A stretch of 64,000 nt of DNA from assembly GCF_000758585.1 (NCBI RefSeq), contig NZ_CP009281.1:2356001-2420000 (forward strand), given 5' to 3'. Under the pieces are notes generated by a model. The model saw only the letters and a program-made list of their open reading frames with translations, was not told where the DNA came from and searched no databases. Of the stretch, positions 44,877-53,337 are shown piece by piece; positions within the stretch are counted from its first letter, which is position 1; each line of letters opens with the position of its first letter. A program made the translations under genes and the position numbers. The stretch comes from Paenibacillus sp. FSL R5-0345. Its GTDB lineage: Bacteria; Bacillota; Bacilli; Paenibacillales; Paenibacillaceae.

Positions 44877-44903
44877 TCAATTACCTTTAAAATAGGTAAT
44901 TGA
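44877..44903. promoter_or_regulatory. Perfect palindrome upstream of the HesB-like gene
   Basis: TCAATTACCT-n7-AGGTAATTGA with perfect 10 bp arms lies 34 bp before the gene start. No T-run follows, so an operator is more likely than a terminator. The regulator is unknown. Confidence 0.55.
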
Positions 44904-44937
44904 GTATTTAATTTAAGTACTAGGAGATGGATAATAG

Positions 44938-45240
44938 ATGAAGGTCAAAATTACCCGCAATGCGGCTAAAGTGATAAAGAAACAAATGGAACTTGAAGGA
45001 AACAGCGAGTTGAAGCTTCGCGTAGCGATTACGCATGCTCACGGTGATCATGCTCACTACGGACTGGATTTGGACACGCCTAACGAGAATGATGTTGTAG
45101 TGTCGACAGATAAGGAAATCGATGTTATTCTTGATCCGAATCAACCGCTCCTTGATGGTGTGGTCGTTGATTATTTATATCTTCCTGAAGAAGGTTTTGT
45201 TATTACTAATCCGTCTAAAGGTAATCACGGCGATCACTAA
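44938..45240 (+). CDS. HesB/IscA-fold protein lacking the cluster cysteines
   Basis: A 100-residue protein with the A-type carrier layout: KVKITRNAAKVIKKQM at the start, LKLRVAI, LDLDTPNENDVVVS, a DGVVVDYLYLPEEGFVITNP C-terminal strand. The three cysteines of IscA/SufA are all absent; there is no Cys in the protein. A His-rich THAHGDHAHYG loop sits where the first cysteine normally lies, and GNHGDH ends the chain. It cannot be a classical [Fe-S] carrier; metal binding by histidines is possible. SD aggagatgg precedes the ATG. DUF1450 follows 41 bp later. Confidence 0.8.
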   Translation: MKVKITRNAAKVIKKQMELEGNSELKLRVAITHAHGDHAHYGLDLDTPNENDVVVSTDKEIDVILDPNQPLLDGVVVDYLYLPEEGFVITNPSKGNHGDH

Positions 45241-45281
45241 GCGTTTCGCCTTAAATTTGGGACATAAAGAAGGGTTGCTCC

Positions 45282-45521
45282 ATGGCTAACGATATACAAG
45301 TATGCGATGAATGTAATTTTATGAAATTGAAGAGTATCATACCCAAACTGCAAAAGATGGCGCCTGATGCAGAGATCAAGGTCGGCTGTAAGTCGTACTG
45401 TGGTCCATGTGGCAAACGGGCCTTTGTATATGTTAATGGTCGTTATGTGAGTGCTCCAACAGAGGAAGAAGTGTTGAAGAAGGTAGAAGCTTTTATCAAG
45501 CAACCGGCCGTTCAGAAATAA
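45282..45521 (+). CDS. DUF1450 (YuzB-like) protein
   Basis: A 79-residue protein with two Cys pairs: QVCDECNFMK (CxxC) and KVGCKSYCGPCGKRAF. A short strand-helix tail (FVYVNGRYVSAPTEEEVLKKVEAFI) completes a thioredoxin/ferredoxin-like fold. The family is common in Bacillales with no known function; metal or redox chemistry is likely. It follows the HesB-like gene and ends at a strong terminator. Confidence 0.9.
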   Translation: MANDIQVCDECNFMKLKSIIPKLQKMAPDAEIKVGCKSYCGPCGKRAFVYVNGRYVSAPTEEEVLKKVEAFIKQPAVQK

Positions 45522-45545
45522 TGCAGAGGTCTTATCCATCAACTT

Positions 45546-45592
45546 AAAAAGCCCTAAACCCGTGTTGATGACGGAGTTTAGGGCTTTTTTTA
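45546..45592. terminator. Bidirectional terminator
   Basis: A stem aaaaagccctaaac(c).../gtttagggcttttt with T-runs on both strands lies between convergent DUF1450 and LtaS-type genes. Confidence 0.93.
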
Positions 45593-45609
45593 ATTATAGA
45601 TCAGAATTT

Positions 45610-47628
45610 TTATGGCGCGGTTTCTTCTTTTCGGAGCATTTTGATGCCATCGTATTTCATGATATCGTCTGAGATTTGCAGTCGTTGCTTGCTTGTCTCG
45701 AACCCTGTACTGCACCCCGCAGCATCAATAACTTCGCGGCTATCGAGGCTATAACAGGTACCCTTGTCGAATTGGCCATTTTCACTTGGGAGATAGGATC
45801 TCTTCGCATCGGCAAAGGCACCGGTTCGCAGTGTCACAAGTCGCTCTTTGCCGCTGAACAGATTATTACCCATAAGATAATAAGGATCTTGGGAGATCCC
45901 CAGCAGATGGAGTAAGGAAGGTGTGAGATCCAATTGACCCGCCGGATTAGAATCAACGACCGAGGCGTTAGTGCCCGGGAGATGAATGAGTAATGGAACT
46001 TGGTGCATGATTTGATGCATGTCGAGTTTACTTAGGCTTTTGCCAAGAAATCGCTCGTAATAAGAGGTCTCTTGGATGGAATTATCATGATCCCCATAAA
46101 AGGCAAGAATCGTATTATCCCACAACCCGCGTTGTTTCATATCACTTACTAATTGCCCTAAAGCTTCATCCGTATAGTGAACAGCCTGCAAATAATCACC
46201 GAAGATAGTCCCCTTAAACTCCCCAGTATCAAGCCCTTGCTTGTCCGCAGGGAGAGAATAAGGATGATGACTAGATAATGTAGTCAAAAAGGAGTAAAAG
46301 GGTTGCTGTATCGATTCTGCTGTATCCATCATATTCAGTGACTGCCTCAGGAACGATTTATCTCCCAATGACCAGCCTAGAGGCTCATCGATCTTGTAGT
46401 CTTTTTTACTATGAAAATGGTCATACCCCATCGCCTTATACATGATCTGTCGATTCCAGAAGCTTCCCTCATAGGCATGGAAGGCATTGGTGCTGTAGCC
46501 CTTTGACTTCAAAATGGCAGGCAGTGTGTCAAACTGGTGATCCGGGTAACGGACAAATACTGAGCCGGAGACCAGCGGATAGAGTGAACCATTAGAGGCG
46601 AAATCCGCATCGGAGGTTCGTCCTTGTGAGGTCTGATGATAGTAATTACTGAAGTAGGTGTTCTCTTTGATAAGCGCATTTAAATTAGGTGTGATCTCTT
46701 GTCCATTAATCGAACGTCCCACTACAAAATTCATAAAAGCTTCGGCTTGAATCACAATGATGTTGCTTCCGCTGTATTTTCCAAAGCTGTCGTTAAGTGC
46801 GCTTTGCTCAGCATTGTGTTCATTGAACCAGAGCTTCATGGAGCTGGCTTCCTCTTGTGGAAGCTCGGGCTGAGGGCCTAGATGATCTTTGGCATACAAG
46901 TAAATATCATAACCGTGAAATCCAATGAGTCCTGTAACGTTATACATCGCCAAGCTCCACCAGTTACCCGTGAACAAGCCCTTGGCCCAGGTAGTGGCAT
47001 AAGAGTGGATAGGGCCAAAGGTCAGAATGCACCCCAGTACCAATGCGACGACACCGTTAGCGCTCCGTTTCAGTACTGTCATTAAGCGTGATGAAGTGCG
47101 GGAATGACTTGTACGAGCATAGTAGGAAGCCTGCCCATTGTTATAGGTATGGGTGATCCGGCGGAATAGTACTACGCAAAAGACGTAAACGAGAAACAGC
47201 AGCCAATCCGCGAATAAATAGAGATCAGAAGGACGGAGCAGTGCAAAGATACTCCCGCCGAGTGCATCCATCTGTCCGGCTTGAAACAGAACGGGAACGG
47301 TGATGAAATCTTGAAAGTATCGGTAGTAGACAATGTCAGAATAAATAAGTAATGTCAGGAGCAAGTTTATGATTATTAGGGCTATGGTTTGACCACGTCG
47401 GGGGAGCCATAGCACCCAAAATGACAATAGCATAACTGAACCAAGAGCAATCAGCTTATCGAGACGGTTCATATCAATATTTGGGGCATGCAGCCCGCTG
47501 TGAAGAAACATTAGCTTAGCGAGCATAATGCCAAGAAAAAGGATATAACCGATATAACGGGAGCGGACAATAGGGATGATTCTATCTGTTAAGGACGAAC
47601 TGCTCCTCGTAAATGGATCTTGTGACAC
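45610..47628 (-). CDS. LtaS-type lipoteichoic acid synthase / phosphoglycerol transferase
   Basis: A 672-residue membrane enzyme. Five N-terminal helices occupy about the first 235 residues, followed by an extracellular sulfatase-fold domain. The catalytic Thr lies in SQGRTSDADFASNGSLYP, with FLTTLSSHHPYSLP and AFYGDHDNS supplying metal ligands. It polymerises or primes glycerol phosphate from phosphatidylglycerol on the outer membrane face. The start is GTG with ggagg upstream. Slightly longer than B. subtilis LtaS; which paralogue type it is cannot be decided. Confidence 0.92.
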   Translation of the reverse strand: MSQDPFTRSSSSLTDRIIPIVRSRYIGYILFLGIMLAKLMFLHSGLHAPNIDMNRLDKLIALGSVMLLSFWVLWLPRRGQTIALIIINLLLTLLIYSDIVYYRYFQDFITVPVLFQAGQMDALGGSIFALLRPSDLYLFADWLLFLVYVFCVVLFRRITHTYNNGQASYYARTSHSRTSSRLMTVLKRSANGVVALVLGCILTFGPIHSYATTWAKGLFTGNWWSLAMYNVTGLIGFHGYDIYLYAKDHLGPQPELPQEEASSMKLWFNEHNAEQSALNDSFGKYSGSNIIVIQAEAFMNFVVGRSINGQEITPNLNALIKENTYFSNYYHQTSQGRTSDADFASNGSLYPLVSGSVFVRYPDHQFDTLPAILKSKGYSTNAFHAYEGSFWNRQIMYKAMGYDHFHSKKDYKIDEPLGWSLGDKSFLRQSLNMMDTAESIQQPFYSFLTTLSSHHPYSLPADKQGLDTGEFKGTIFGDYLQAVHYTDEALGQLVSDMKQRGLWDNTILAFYGDHDNSIQETSYYERFLGKSLSKLDMHQIMHQVPLLIHLPGTNASVVDSNPAGQLDLTPSLLHLLGISQDPYYLMGNNLFSGKERLVTLRTGAFADAKRSYLPSENGQFDKGTCYSLDSREVIDAAGCSTGFETSKQRLQISDDIMKYDGIKMLRKEETAP

Positions 47629-47668
47629 ATTAAAGCCTCCTAACGCTGTAAATGAATAGGTAAGAAGA

Positions 47669-47703
47669 AACGGACACCGTCCTCTATTGAGGTAGATGTC
47701 CGT
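47669..47703 (-). terminator. Terminator of the RlmL-like gene
   Basis: On the minus strand cggacatctacctc...gaggacggtgtccg (internal mismatches) is followed by tttcttctt, between the two minus-strand genes. Confidence 0.75.
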
Positions 47704-47712
47704 TCTTAATTA

Positions 47713-47765
47713 AAAATATAAGAAAGTATAAGTTTCACACCATACTTCATGTCTTATATTTCTCG
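47713..47765. repeat. 53 bp structured intergenic repeat, copy 1
   Basis: The element has nested inverted arms: AAATATAAG/CTTATATTT outside and AGTAT/ATACT inside. It matches a second element at 54853-54905 over its full length with seven or eight substitutions. It ends 18 bp from the 3' end of the RlmL-like gene. Confidence 0.8.
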
Positions 47766-47782
47766 CATAATTGAATTCCAAA

Positions 47783-48922
47783 TTATTTTGGATTTCTAGG
47801 TGGAAGTGGACCCAAGTATTGATAATATTGACACTCAATACGTCCGTTATACAGCTTGCGACGCTTGTCCGCTTTACGGCCGTAATATTGTTCGAATTCC
47901 TTATAAGGACTGATGGCAAAGAATGACCAAGTCGGTAGATACAACATCATTTCACCAAATTGGCGAGTCAGCTTCTCTACCTCTTTGTCATTACTGATCC
48001 GTTCTCCATATGGAGGGTTGGTGATGATGCAACCATATTCCCCTTGGGGTCTTGCTTTGGCGGCAGCCATCACGGTGAAGGTGATTTCTCCGGACAGGCC
48101 GGCGCTTTTAGCGGCAGCTTCAGCGATTTCTATGGCAGCAGGATCAATATCAGTGCCGGTTAGCTGCAACGGATAATCGTCTCGCACGGCATCGAAAGCT
48201 TCTTCGCGGGCTTCTTCCCACAGATACTTAGGAATGACTGGCCAATGTTCCGAAGGGAAGGAGCGGCGAAGTCCCGGTGCGATATTCCAAGCGATCATAG
48301 CAGCTTCGATCAACAGTGTTCCTGAACCGCAACAAGGATCATATAGCGGTCGGTGGCCATTCCAGCGGCTAAGCTGGATTAGCGCAGCAGCCATCGTTTC
48401 CTTCAGTGGCGCTTCGGTTGCTTGTCTGCGGTATCCACGTTTGTGAAGTGCAGGTCCAGTAGTGTCTAGTGTAATAAGCGCGATATCATTTAACAAAATC
48501 ACTTCGATTACATAACGAGGTCCGTTCTCTGGAAACCAGTCCGTATGGTAGGAAAGCTTTAGCTTTTCAACAATAGCTTTTTTGACAATCCCTTGGCAAG
48601 CGGGTACACTCGTTAGTTGTGATTTATGGGACCGACCTTCTACCGGAAATTCTCCATTCTCTGGAATCCAGTCTTCCCATGGAAGGGCTTTGACACCCTC
48701 GAATAATTCATCAAAGGTTTTGGCTGGAAATTGGCCCATTTTTACTAATACGCGGTCCGATGTACGCAGCCATAAATTACAGCGACAGATGTCGATATAA
48801 TCACCACTGAACAATACACGACCGTTTTCGACCGTGGTCTCATAACCCAGTTCGTTTAATTCGCGCGCTACTACAGCTTCTAATCCCATAGGGGCAGTAG
48901 CGATTAATTGTAATTTGCTCAA
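47783..48922 (-). CDS. THUMP-domain 23S rRNA methyltransferase (RlmL/YpsC-like)
   Basis: A 379-residue protein: an N-terminal THUMP RNA-binding domain (about 1-165), then a Rossmann methyltransferase with DPCCGSGTLLIEAAMIA and the amino-methylase motif NPPYGER. It should form N2-methylguanosine in 23S rRNA, as the N-terminal half of E. coli RlmL does. The start is TTG with ggagttgag upstream. Length fits B. subtilis YpsC. Confidence 0.92.
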   Translation of the reverse strand: MSKLQLIATAPMGLEAVVARELNELGYETTVENGRVLFSGDYIDICRCNLWLRTSDRVLVKMGQFPAKTFDELFEGVKALPWEDWIPENGEFPVEGRSHKSQLTSVPACQGIVKKAIVEKLKLSYHTDWFPENGPRYVIEVILLNDIALITLDTTGPALHKRGYRRQATEAPLKETMAAALIQLSRWNGHRPLYDPCCGSGTLLIEAAMIAWNIAPGLRRSFPSEHWPVIPKYLWEEAREEAFDAVRDDYPLQLTGTDIDPAAIEIAEAAAKSAGLSGEITFTVMAAAKARPQGEYGCIITNPPYGERISNDKEVEKLTRQFGEMMLYLPTWSFFAISPYKEFEQYYGRKADKRRKLYNGRIECQYYQYLGPLPPRNPK

Positions 48923-48978
48923 ATACGCTCAACTCCGTTTAACTTGTAGATAAATACAAAAAGCCAGTACAATAAGAA

Positions 48979-49017
48979 GAAACGACATTGTCGTCCTTTA
49001 AAGACGATAAGCGTTTC
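48979..49017. repeat. ACCGTCCTTATAAGGACGGT-type hairpin, diverged copy
   Basis: gaaacgacattgtcgtccttt then aaagacgataagcgtttc: a hairpin with core cgtctttaaaggacg and outer arms gaaacg/cgtttc, in the 5' leader of the O-methyltransferase gene. Confidence 0.65.
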
Positions 49018-49147
49018 TCGCAAAAGCATCCATACAAGTATATGGGAATGTGGGACACTTCACAATGCCCGGCATTCCATAAACCATAAAATTTTCCCCG
49101 TCATCCCTTAAATCGAGAAAACGGGGGATCATCAAAGGAGAATCTTT

Positions 49148-49777
49148 ATGCTTACACAAGAAGAGTACAGTGAACAACTTTATACCGAGGACGAAATCCT
49201 GCTTCAGGTAAAAGAAGCTATCGTCCAAGCGGGTATGCCGGAGGTGTCTGTCGAGCCGGGATACGGAAGACTGCTCACCATGCTTGTTAGATTGTCCCGC
49301 TCGAAGCGTATTTTGGAGATTGGCGCACTTGGCGGCTACAGCGGGATTTGCTTATCCCGTGGTTTCGCAGCGGGTGGCCGGCTGACCTCACTAGAGCTAA
49401 GGGCCGATTATGCTGAACTTGCTCGCCGTAATTTAGAACTGGCCGGATTCGGAGATTCTACGGAGTATAGAATCGGCCCTGCTATGGACAGTCTGAAGGC
49501 TCTGGAAGCAGAGGGCGCTAAGTTCGATTTCTTTTTCATTGACGCAGATAAGATTAACTACTCTAATTACTTGGAATATGCCATCAAGCTGGCTAACCCA
49601 GGTGCGATTATTGCTGGTGATAATATTTTTCTCCGCGGACGGACGCTAAATACAGATCGAAATGGGCCTGCCATTCTTGCAGTACGGCATTTCAACGAAA
49701 TGATCGCTACCGATGAACGTCTGATCAGCACTTGTCTGCCAGCCTATGATGGACTGGCGTTGGCAATGGTGAAATAG
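49148..49777 (+). CDS. O-methyltransferase (COG4122)
   Basis: A 209-residue SAM-dependent O-methyltransferase. Motif I ILEIGALGGYSGICL, then LTSLELRADYAELAR, the metal-site FDFFFIDADKINYSNYLE, and IIAGDNIFLRG. The family resembles catechol/caffeoyl-CoA O-methyltransferases; bacterial relatives also modify tRNA (TrmR). A strong SD (aaaggag) precedes the ATG. It is monocistronic, with a repeat hairpin in its leader. The substrate is unresolved. Confidence 0.88.
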   Translation: MLTQEEYSEQLYTEDEILLQVKEAIVQAGMPEVSVEPGYGRLLTMLVRLSRSKRILEIGALGGYSGICLSRGFAAGGRLTSLELRADYAELARRNLELAGFGDSTEYRIGPAMDSLKALEAEGAKFDFFFIDADKINYSNYLEYAIKLANPGAIIAGDNIFLRGRTLNTDRNGPAILAVRHFNEMIATDERLISTCLPAYDGLALAMVK

Positions 49778-49784
49778 CAGAAAA

Positions 49785-51005
49785 TTAGCGAAATAGCCGT
49801 GGTGGAGTAGCTTTGTATAGCTTAACCCGGACCCATACGGTGTTTAACAGCAACAAGCTTCCGGAGATGATAAACAGTCCCTCAATACCAATATAACCAG
49901 ATAGAAAGCCGCCTATGATAGCTCCCAGCATATTGCCAAGTGACAATGTGCTGCCGTTGAAGCCGAATGCGCGGCTTTCTTTCCCGTCAGGGGTATAAGA
50001 CCGGATAAGCGCATTAACGCTGGGCAAAAGACCGCCCATAAAAATCCCCATGAGAAAACGGACAATGATTAGCTGCCACACGCTAGTAACGAATGCTTGC
50101 GGAATCAGGAATAGCGAAGCCCCGATTAACGCGTAGGTCAGAATGCGGTGTGCGCCGACTTTATCACTCAGCTTGCCGAGCAAGGGGGAAGCCAGCATGT
50201 TGGAGATCCCTGTAACTGCGCTGACCATTCCGGCTAAAAAGGCTATATTCTCAGCAGGCCCATTTAACTTTTCAACATACAGTGGCAGCAAGGCCATGGG
50301 GCTGATCATTGCAAATTGCAGCAAAAAGGTTACACCAAACAGCGCCGGGAGCTGAGGGATCTTGATCAATTCCTTCAAGCCCTCCATTACTGACACCTGT
50401 GGCTCTTGTGCCGCTTCTGCACGATCGAATTTCTCTTTAACGAGAAACAGTGCCAGTAGAGAGGCGATGAAGAGCAAGGCGCCAACGACATAAAAGATCG
50501 GACGAAATCCGATTAAATCAGCAAGAAAACCACCAATAAGTGGTCCAAGGATGGTACCAGCAACAGAACCCGACTGCATCAGCCCCATCGAAAATCCCAT
50601 ACGTGCTTTCGGAGTAGTACCCGATACGAGTGCGATGGAAGCGGGATTGAAGCCGGAGATTGTACCGTTTAGCAGTCGCAGTAAGAGCAGCTGCATAGGG
50701 GATTGTGCGAAGCCCATCAACACCATAACGATAGCCATGCCAAAGCTGGAGCGCAGGAGCATGATTTTACGTCCATATTTGTCAGCAAGTTTTCCCCATA
50801 GTGGCTGGAAAATGAAAGAAGTTAAAAAGTTTGCGGCAAAAATAAGGCCCGCCCAAATTCCAATTTCATGCTCACCCTGAACTCCAAGATCCTTAGCAAG
50901 ATACAAGGTCAGGAACGGTGTGATCATCGTCATTCCGGCATTTACCAAGAATTGTCCGAACCAAAGCACTAAGAGGTTGACCTTCCATGTCTCCCATTTC
51001 TTCAA
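49785..51005 (-). CDS. MFS drug:H+ antiporter
   Basis: A 406-residue, 12-helix major facilitator with the DHA1-type loop 2-3 motif GKLADKYGRKIMLL and motif C-like SGSVAGTILGPLIGGFLAD. Such carriers export drugs. I choose the TTG at 51005 (MKKWETW...), with ggaag 9 bp upstream, over a TTG seven codons earlier that overlaps that site. Its 3' end lies 7 bp from the O-methyltransferase stop. Confidence 0.88.
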   Translation of the reverse strand: MKKWETWKVNLLVLWFGQFLVNAGMTMITPFLTLYLAKDLGVQGEHEIGIWAGLIFAANFLTSFIFQPLWGKLADKYGRKIMLLRSSFGMAIVMVLMGFAQSPMQLLLLRLLNGTISGFNPASIALVSGTTPKARMGFSMGLMQSGSVAGTILGPLIGGFLADLIGFRPIFYVVGALLFIASLLALFLVKEKFDRAEAAQEPQVSVMEGLKELIKIPQLPALFGVTFLLQFAMISPMALLPLYVEKLNGPAENIAFLAGMVSAVTGISNMLASPLLGKLSDKVGAHRILTYALIGASLFLIPQAFVTSVWQLIIVRFLMGIFMGGLLPSVNALIRSYTPDGKESRAFGFNGSTLSLGNMLGAIIGGFLSGYIGIEGLFIISGSLLLLNTVWVRVKLYKATPPRLFR

Positions 51006-51155
51006 AGTGCTTTCACTTCCTTTCAAAGAATTTCAGAAAATACATGATTCACAGAAAAATAGACATTTTATCAGTATATCATTTTTTTAGCTTCAAAAGT
51101 GCAATACATGTCATAGTAATGTCATAGGATTGTCATTCCACGATCTTCGTTTTGC

Positions 51156-51184
51156 TTGTTACAACCTTTTAAAAAGGGCATAAT
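51156..51184 (+). promoter_or_regulatory. Promoter of the heme operon
   Basis: TTGTTA (51156-51161), a 17 bp spacer and CATAAT (51179-51184) lie 100 bp before hemE; the transcript would begin just before the hairpin at 51205. Confidence 0.5.
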
Positions 51185-51204
51185 AGTAAGTATGCCGATC
51201 AAGC

Positions 51205-51246
51205 ATAAACGCCATCGGCGTCCTTATTAGGACGGTAAGCGTTTAT
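51205..51246. repeat. ACCGTCCTTATAAGGACGGT-type hairpin in the hemE leader
   Basis: ataaacgccatcggcgtcctta then ttaggacggtaagcgtttat: arms ataaacg/cgtttat and cgtcct/aggacg, giving one long imperfect hairpin in the predicted 5' UTR of hemE. Confidence 0.75.
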
Positions 51247-51283
51247 TTTAAAAAATCTTATAAAATATAATGGAGATCTTATC

Positions 51284-52345
51284 ATGACCTACAACGACAC
51301 TTTTATCCGCGCCTGCAGAAAGCAGGAAACGGAGCACGTTCCCGTATGGTACATGCGGCAGGCCGGCCGTTATGATCCCGAGTACCGTAAAATCAAGGAA
51401 AAGTACTCATTGCTTGAAATCTGCAAACAGCCTGAGTTGGCGGCTGAAGTAACCTTGATGCCTGTGCGCAAGCTAGGTGTGGACGCGGCCATTTTGTATT
51501 CAGACATTATGAATCCGGTCGCTTCTATCGGTGTGAAATTTGATATCGTCAAAGATATTGGCCCTGTGATCGAGAATCCGATTCGCTCTGCAGCAGATGT
51601 CGAGAGACTGAAGCCTATTGATGTTGAAGGCGATCTCGGACATATTTTGGAGACGATTGCTATTCTGGATAAGGAGCTGGACGTGCCCTTGATTACTTTC
51701 GCAGGCGCACCGTTTACAATTGCCAGCTATCTGATCGAAGGCAGACCTTCCAAAGGATATATTCGGACTAAAGAGCTAATGTACAGTGAACCCCGTGTCT
51801 GGGAAATGCTGATGGACAAGCTCGGCGATATGATTATCGCTTACCTCCGCAGTCACGTGCGTAGTGGTGGAAAAGCGTTTCAATTGTTCGACAGCTGGGT
51901 CGGTGCCCTTGCGCCACGCGATTTTGAAAAATATGTGTTACCGACGGTTTCTCGTATTTTTTCCGAATTATCTGATCTTGATGTACCGAAAATATACTTT
52001 CCTGGCGTAAGCTCTGGCGAATTGCTACCGAGTCTTACGAAGCTTCAAGCGGATGTAATCGGGGTGGACTGGCGTGTGAGCTTGTCCGAAGGTCGACGCA
52101 GAACCGGTGGGAAATTTGCGATTCAAGGCAACCTGGATCCGTATTTACTTACAGCGCCGATGGACGTCTTGAAGGAGCACGCGAAAGCGTTAATTGATGA
52201 AGGGGTACAAGAGCCGGGATATATCTTCAATCTGGGTCATGGCTTATTCCCGGAGGCTTCTTTAGAGAAGCTTAGAGAATTAACGGAATATATTCACGAA
52301 TATTCACAGGAAGTATTGAAAGAATCAGCCAAACTGCGTTCTTAA
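51284..52345 (+). CDS. hemE: Uroporphyrinogen decarboxylase
   Basis: A 353-residue enzyme decarboxylating uroporphyrinogen III to coproporphyrinogen III. Family signatures VPVWYMRQAGRYDPEYR (substrate Arg residues), ILYSDIMNP (Asp), FAGAPFTIASYLIEG and FQLFDSWVGALAP are intact. Length is normal. It is the first gene of a three-gene heme operon (hemE, hemH, hemY order as in B. subtilis), behind a promoter and a repeat hairpin. Confidence 0.96.
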   Translation: MTYNDTFIRACRKQETEHVPVWYMRQAGRYDPEYRKIKEKYSLLEICKQPELAAEVTLMPVRKLGVDAAILYSDIMNPVASIGVKFDIVKDIGPVIENPIRSAADVERLKPIDVEGDLGHILETIAILDKELDVPLITFAGAPFTIASYLIEGRPSKGYIRTKELMYSEPRVWEMLMDKLGDMIIAYLRSHVRSGGKAFQLFDSWVGALAPRDFEKYVLPTVSRIFSELSDLDVPKIYFPGVSSGELLPSLTKLQADVIGVDWRVSLSEGRRRTGGKFAIQGNLDPYLLTAPMDVLKEHAKALIDEGVQEPGYIFNLGHGLFPEASLEKLRELTEYIHEYSQEVLKESAKLRS

Positions 52346-52380
52346 AAATAGCCTATTAAATCTATAAGGGGATGGAATCC

Positions 52381-53337
52381 GTGACAGCAAAAATAGGTGT
52401 TCTCGTCATGTCGTATGGCACTCCTAAAAGCTTAGAAGACGTTGAAGCATATTACACTCATATTCGGCGAGGTAATCCGCCGACAGCGGAGCAGCTTAAA
52501 GAATTAACAGATCGCTATGAAGCGATCGTCGGGGGTGTATTCCCGCTGCGGGAGAACACAGACCGTCAAGTAGCTGCATTACAGGCAGCACTAAACGCGG
52601 ATAAAGCTGGGGCGGATGTTGAATTTGTCTGCTATCAGGGTTTGAAGCATGCCTATCCGTTTATTGAGGACGGCGTCGAGGCTATGGCGAAGGACGGCAT
52701 TACCCAAGCGGTTGGTGTTGTGCTTGCCCCTCACTATTCAAGCATGAGCGTGGGTGGCTATATCAAACGTGCTCAGGAAAAGGCTGATGCATGTAAAATC
52801 AACATGGGTTTTGTGGAGAGCTACCATATGCACCCAGTATTGATCGATGTTCTAAGCCGGAGAGTAACTGCGAAAATAGATCAATATATCGAAGCAGGCG
52901 CTACTCGCGATGAGATAAGGGTATTATTTAGCGCGCATAGTCTTCCAGAGCGTATTCTAGCTATGGGCGATCCTTATAAAGATCAACTATTGGAGACCTC
53001 AAAGGCTATTGCAGATCAAGCGGGGATAACCAATTGGCAGTTTACGTGGCAAAGCGCAGGACGGACAGCTGAACCATGGCTTGGACCAGATATTCTGGAT
53101 ACACTTCAGCAGCTTAGCAAGGAACAGGTAGAGTATGTTCTAGTGGCACCGATCGGGTTCGTATCCGATCATTTAGAAGTGCTGTATGACCTTGATATCG
53201 AGGCAACAGCCGTAGCTTCAGAGCTGGATATGCGTCTTATGCGGATTGAATCATTAAACAGCGATCCTGCGTACATGTCGGTATTGAGCGATGTTGTTCG
53301 TACAAGATTGAATCAAATGTCGGCCGGTCAGTCATGA
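52381..53337 (+). CDS. hemH: Coproporphyrin III ferrochelatase
   Basis: About 318 residues; inserts iron into coproporphyrin III in the Firmicute coproporphyrin-dependent route. VLVMSYGTP, LFSAHSLPERI (catalytic His), WQSAGRTAEPWLGPD and APIGFVSDHLEVLYDLD (catalytic Glu region) are present. I prefer GTG 52381 with aagggga 8 bp upstream; the ATG at 52372 sits on that site. Its stop overlaps the next start (ATGA). Confidence 0.95.
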   Translation: MTAKIGVLVMSYGTPKSLEDVEAYYTHIRRGNPPTAEQLKELTDRYEAIVGGVFPLRENTDRQVAALQAALNADKAGADVEFVCYQGLKHAYPFIEDGVEAMAKDGITQAVGVVLAPHYSSMSVGGYIKRAQEKADACKINMGFVESYHMHPVLIDVLSRRVTAKIDQYIEAGATRDEIRVLFSAHSLPERILAMGDPYKDQLLETSKAIADQAGITNWQFTWQSAGRTAEPWLGPDILDTLQQLSKEQVEYVLVAPIGFVSDHLEVLYDLDIEATAVASELDMRLMRIESLNSDPAYMSVLSDVVRTRLNQMSAGQS

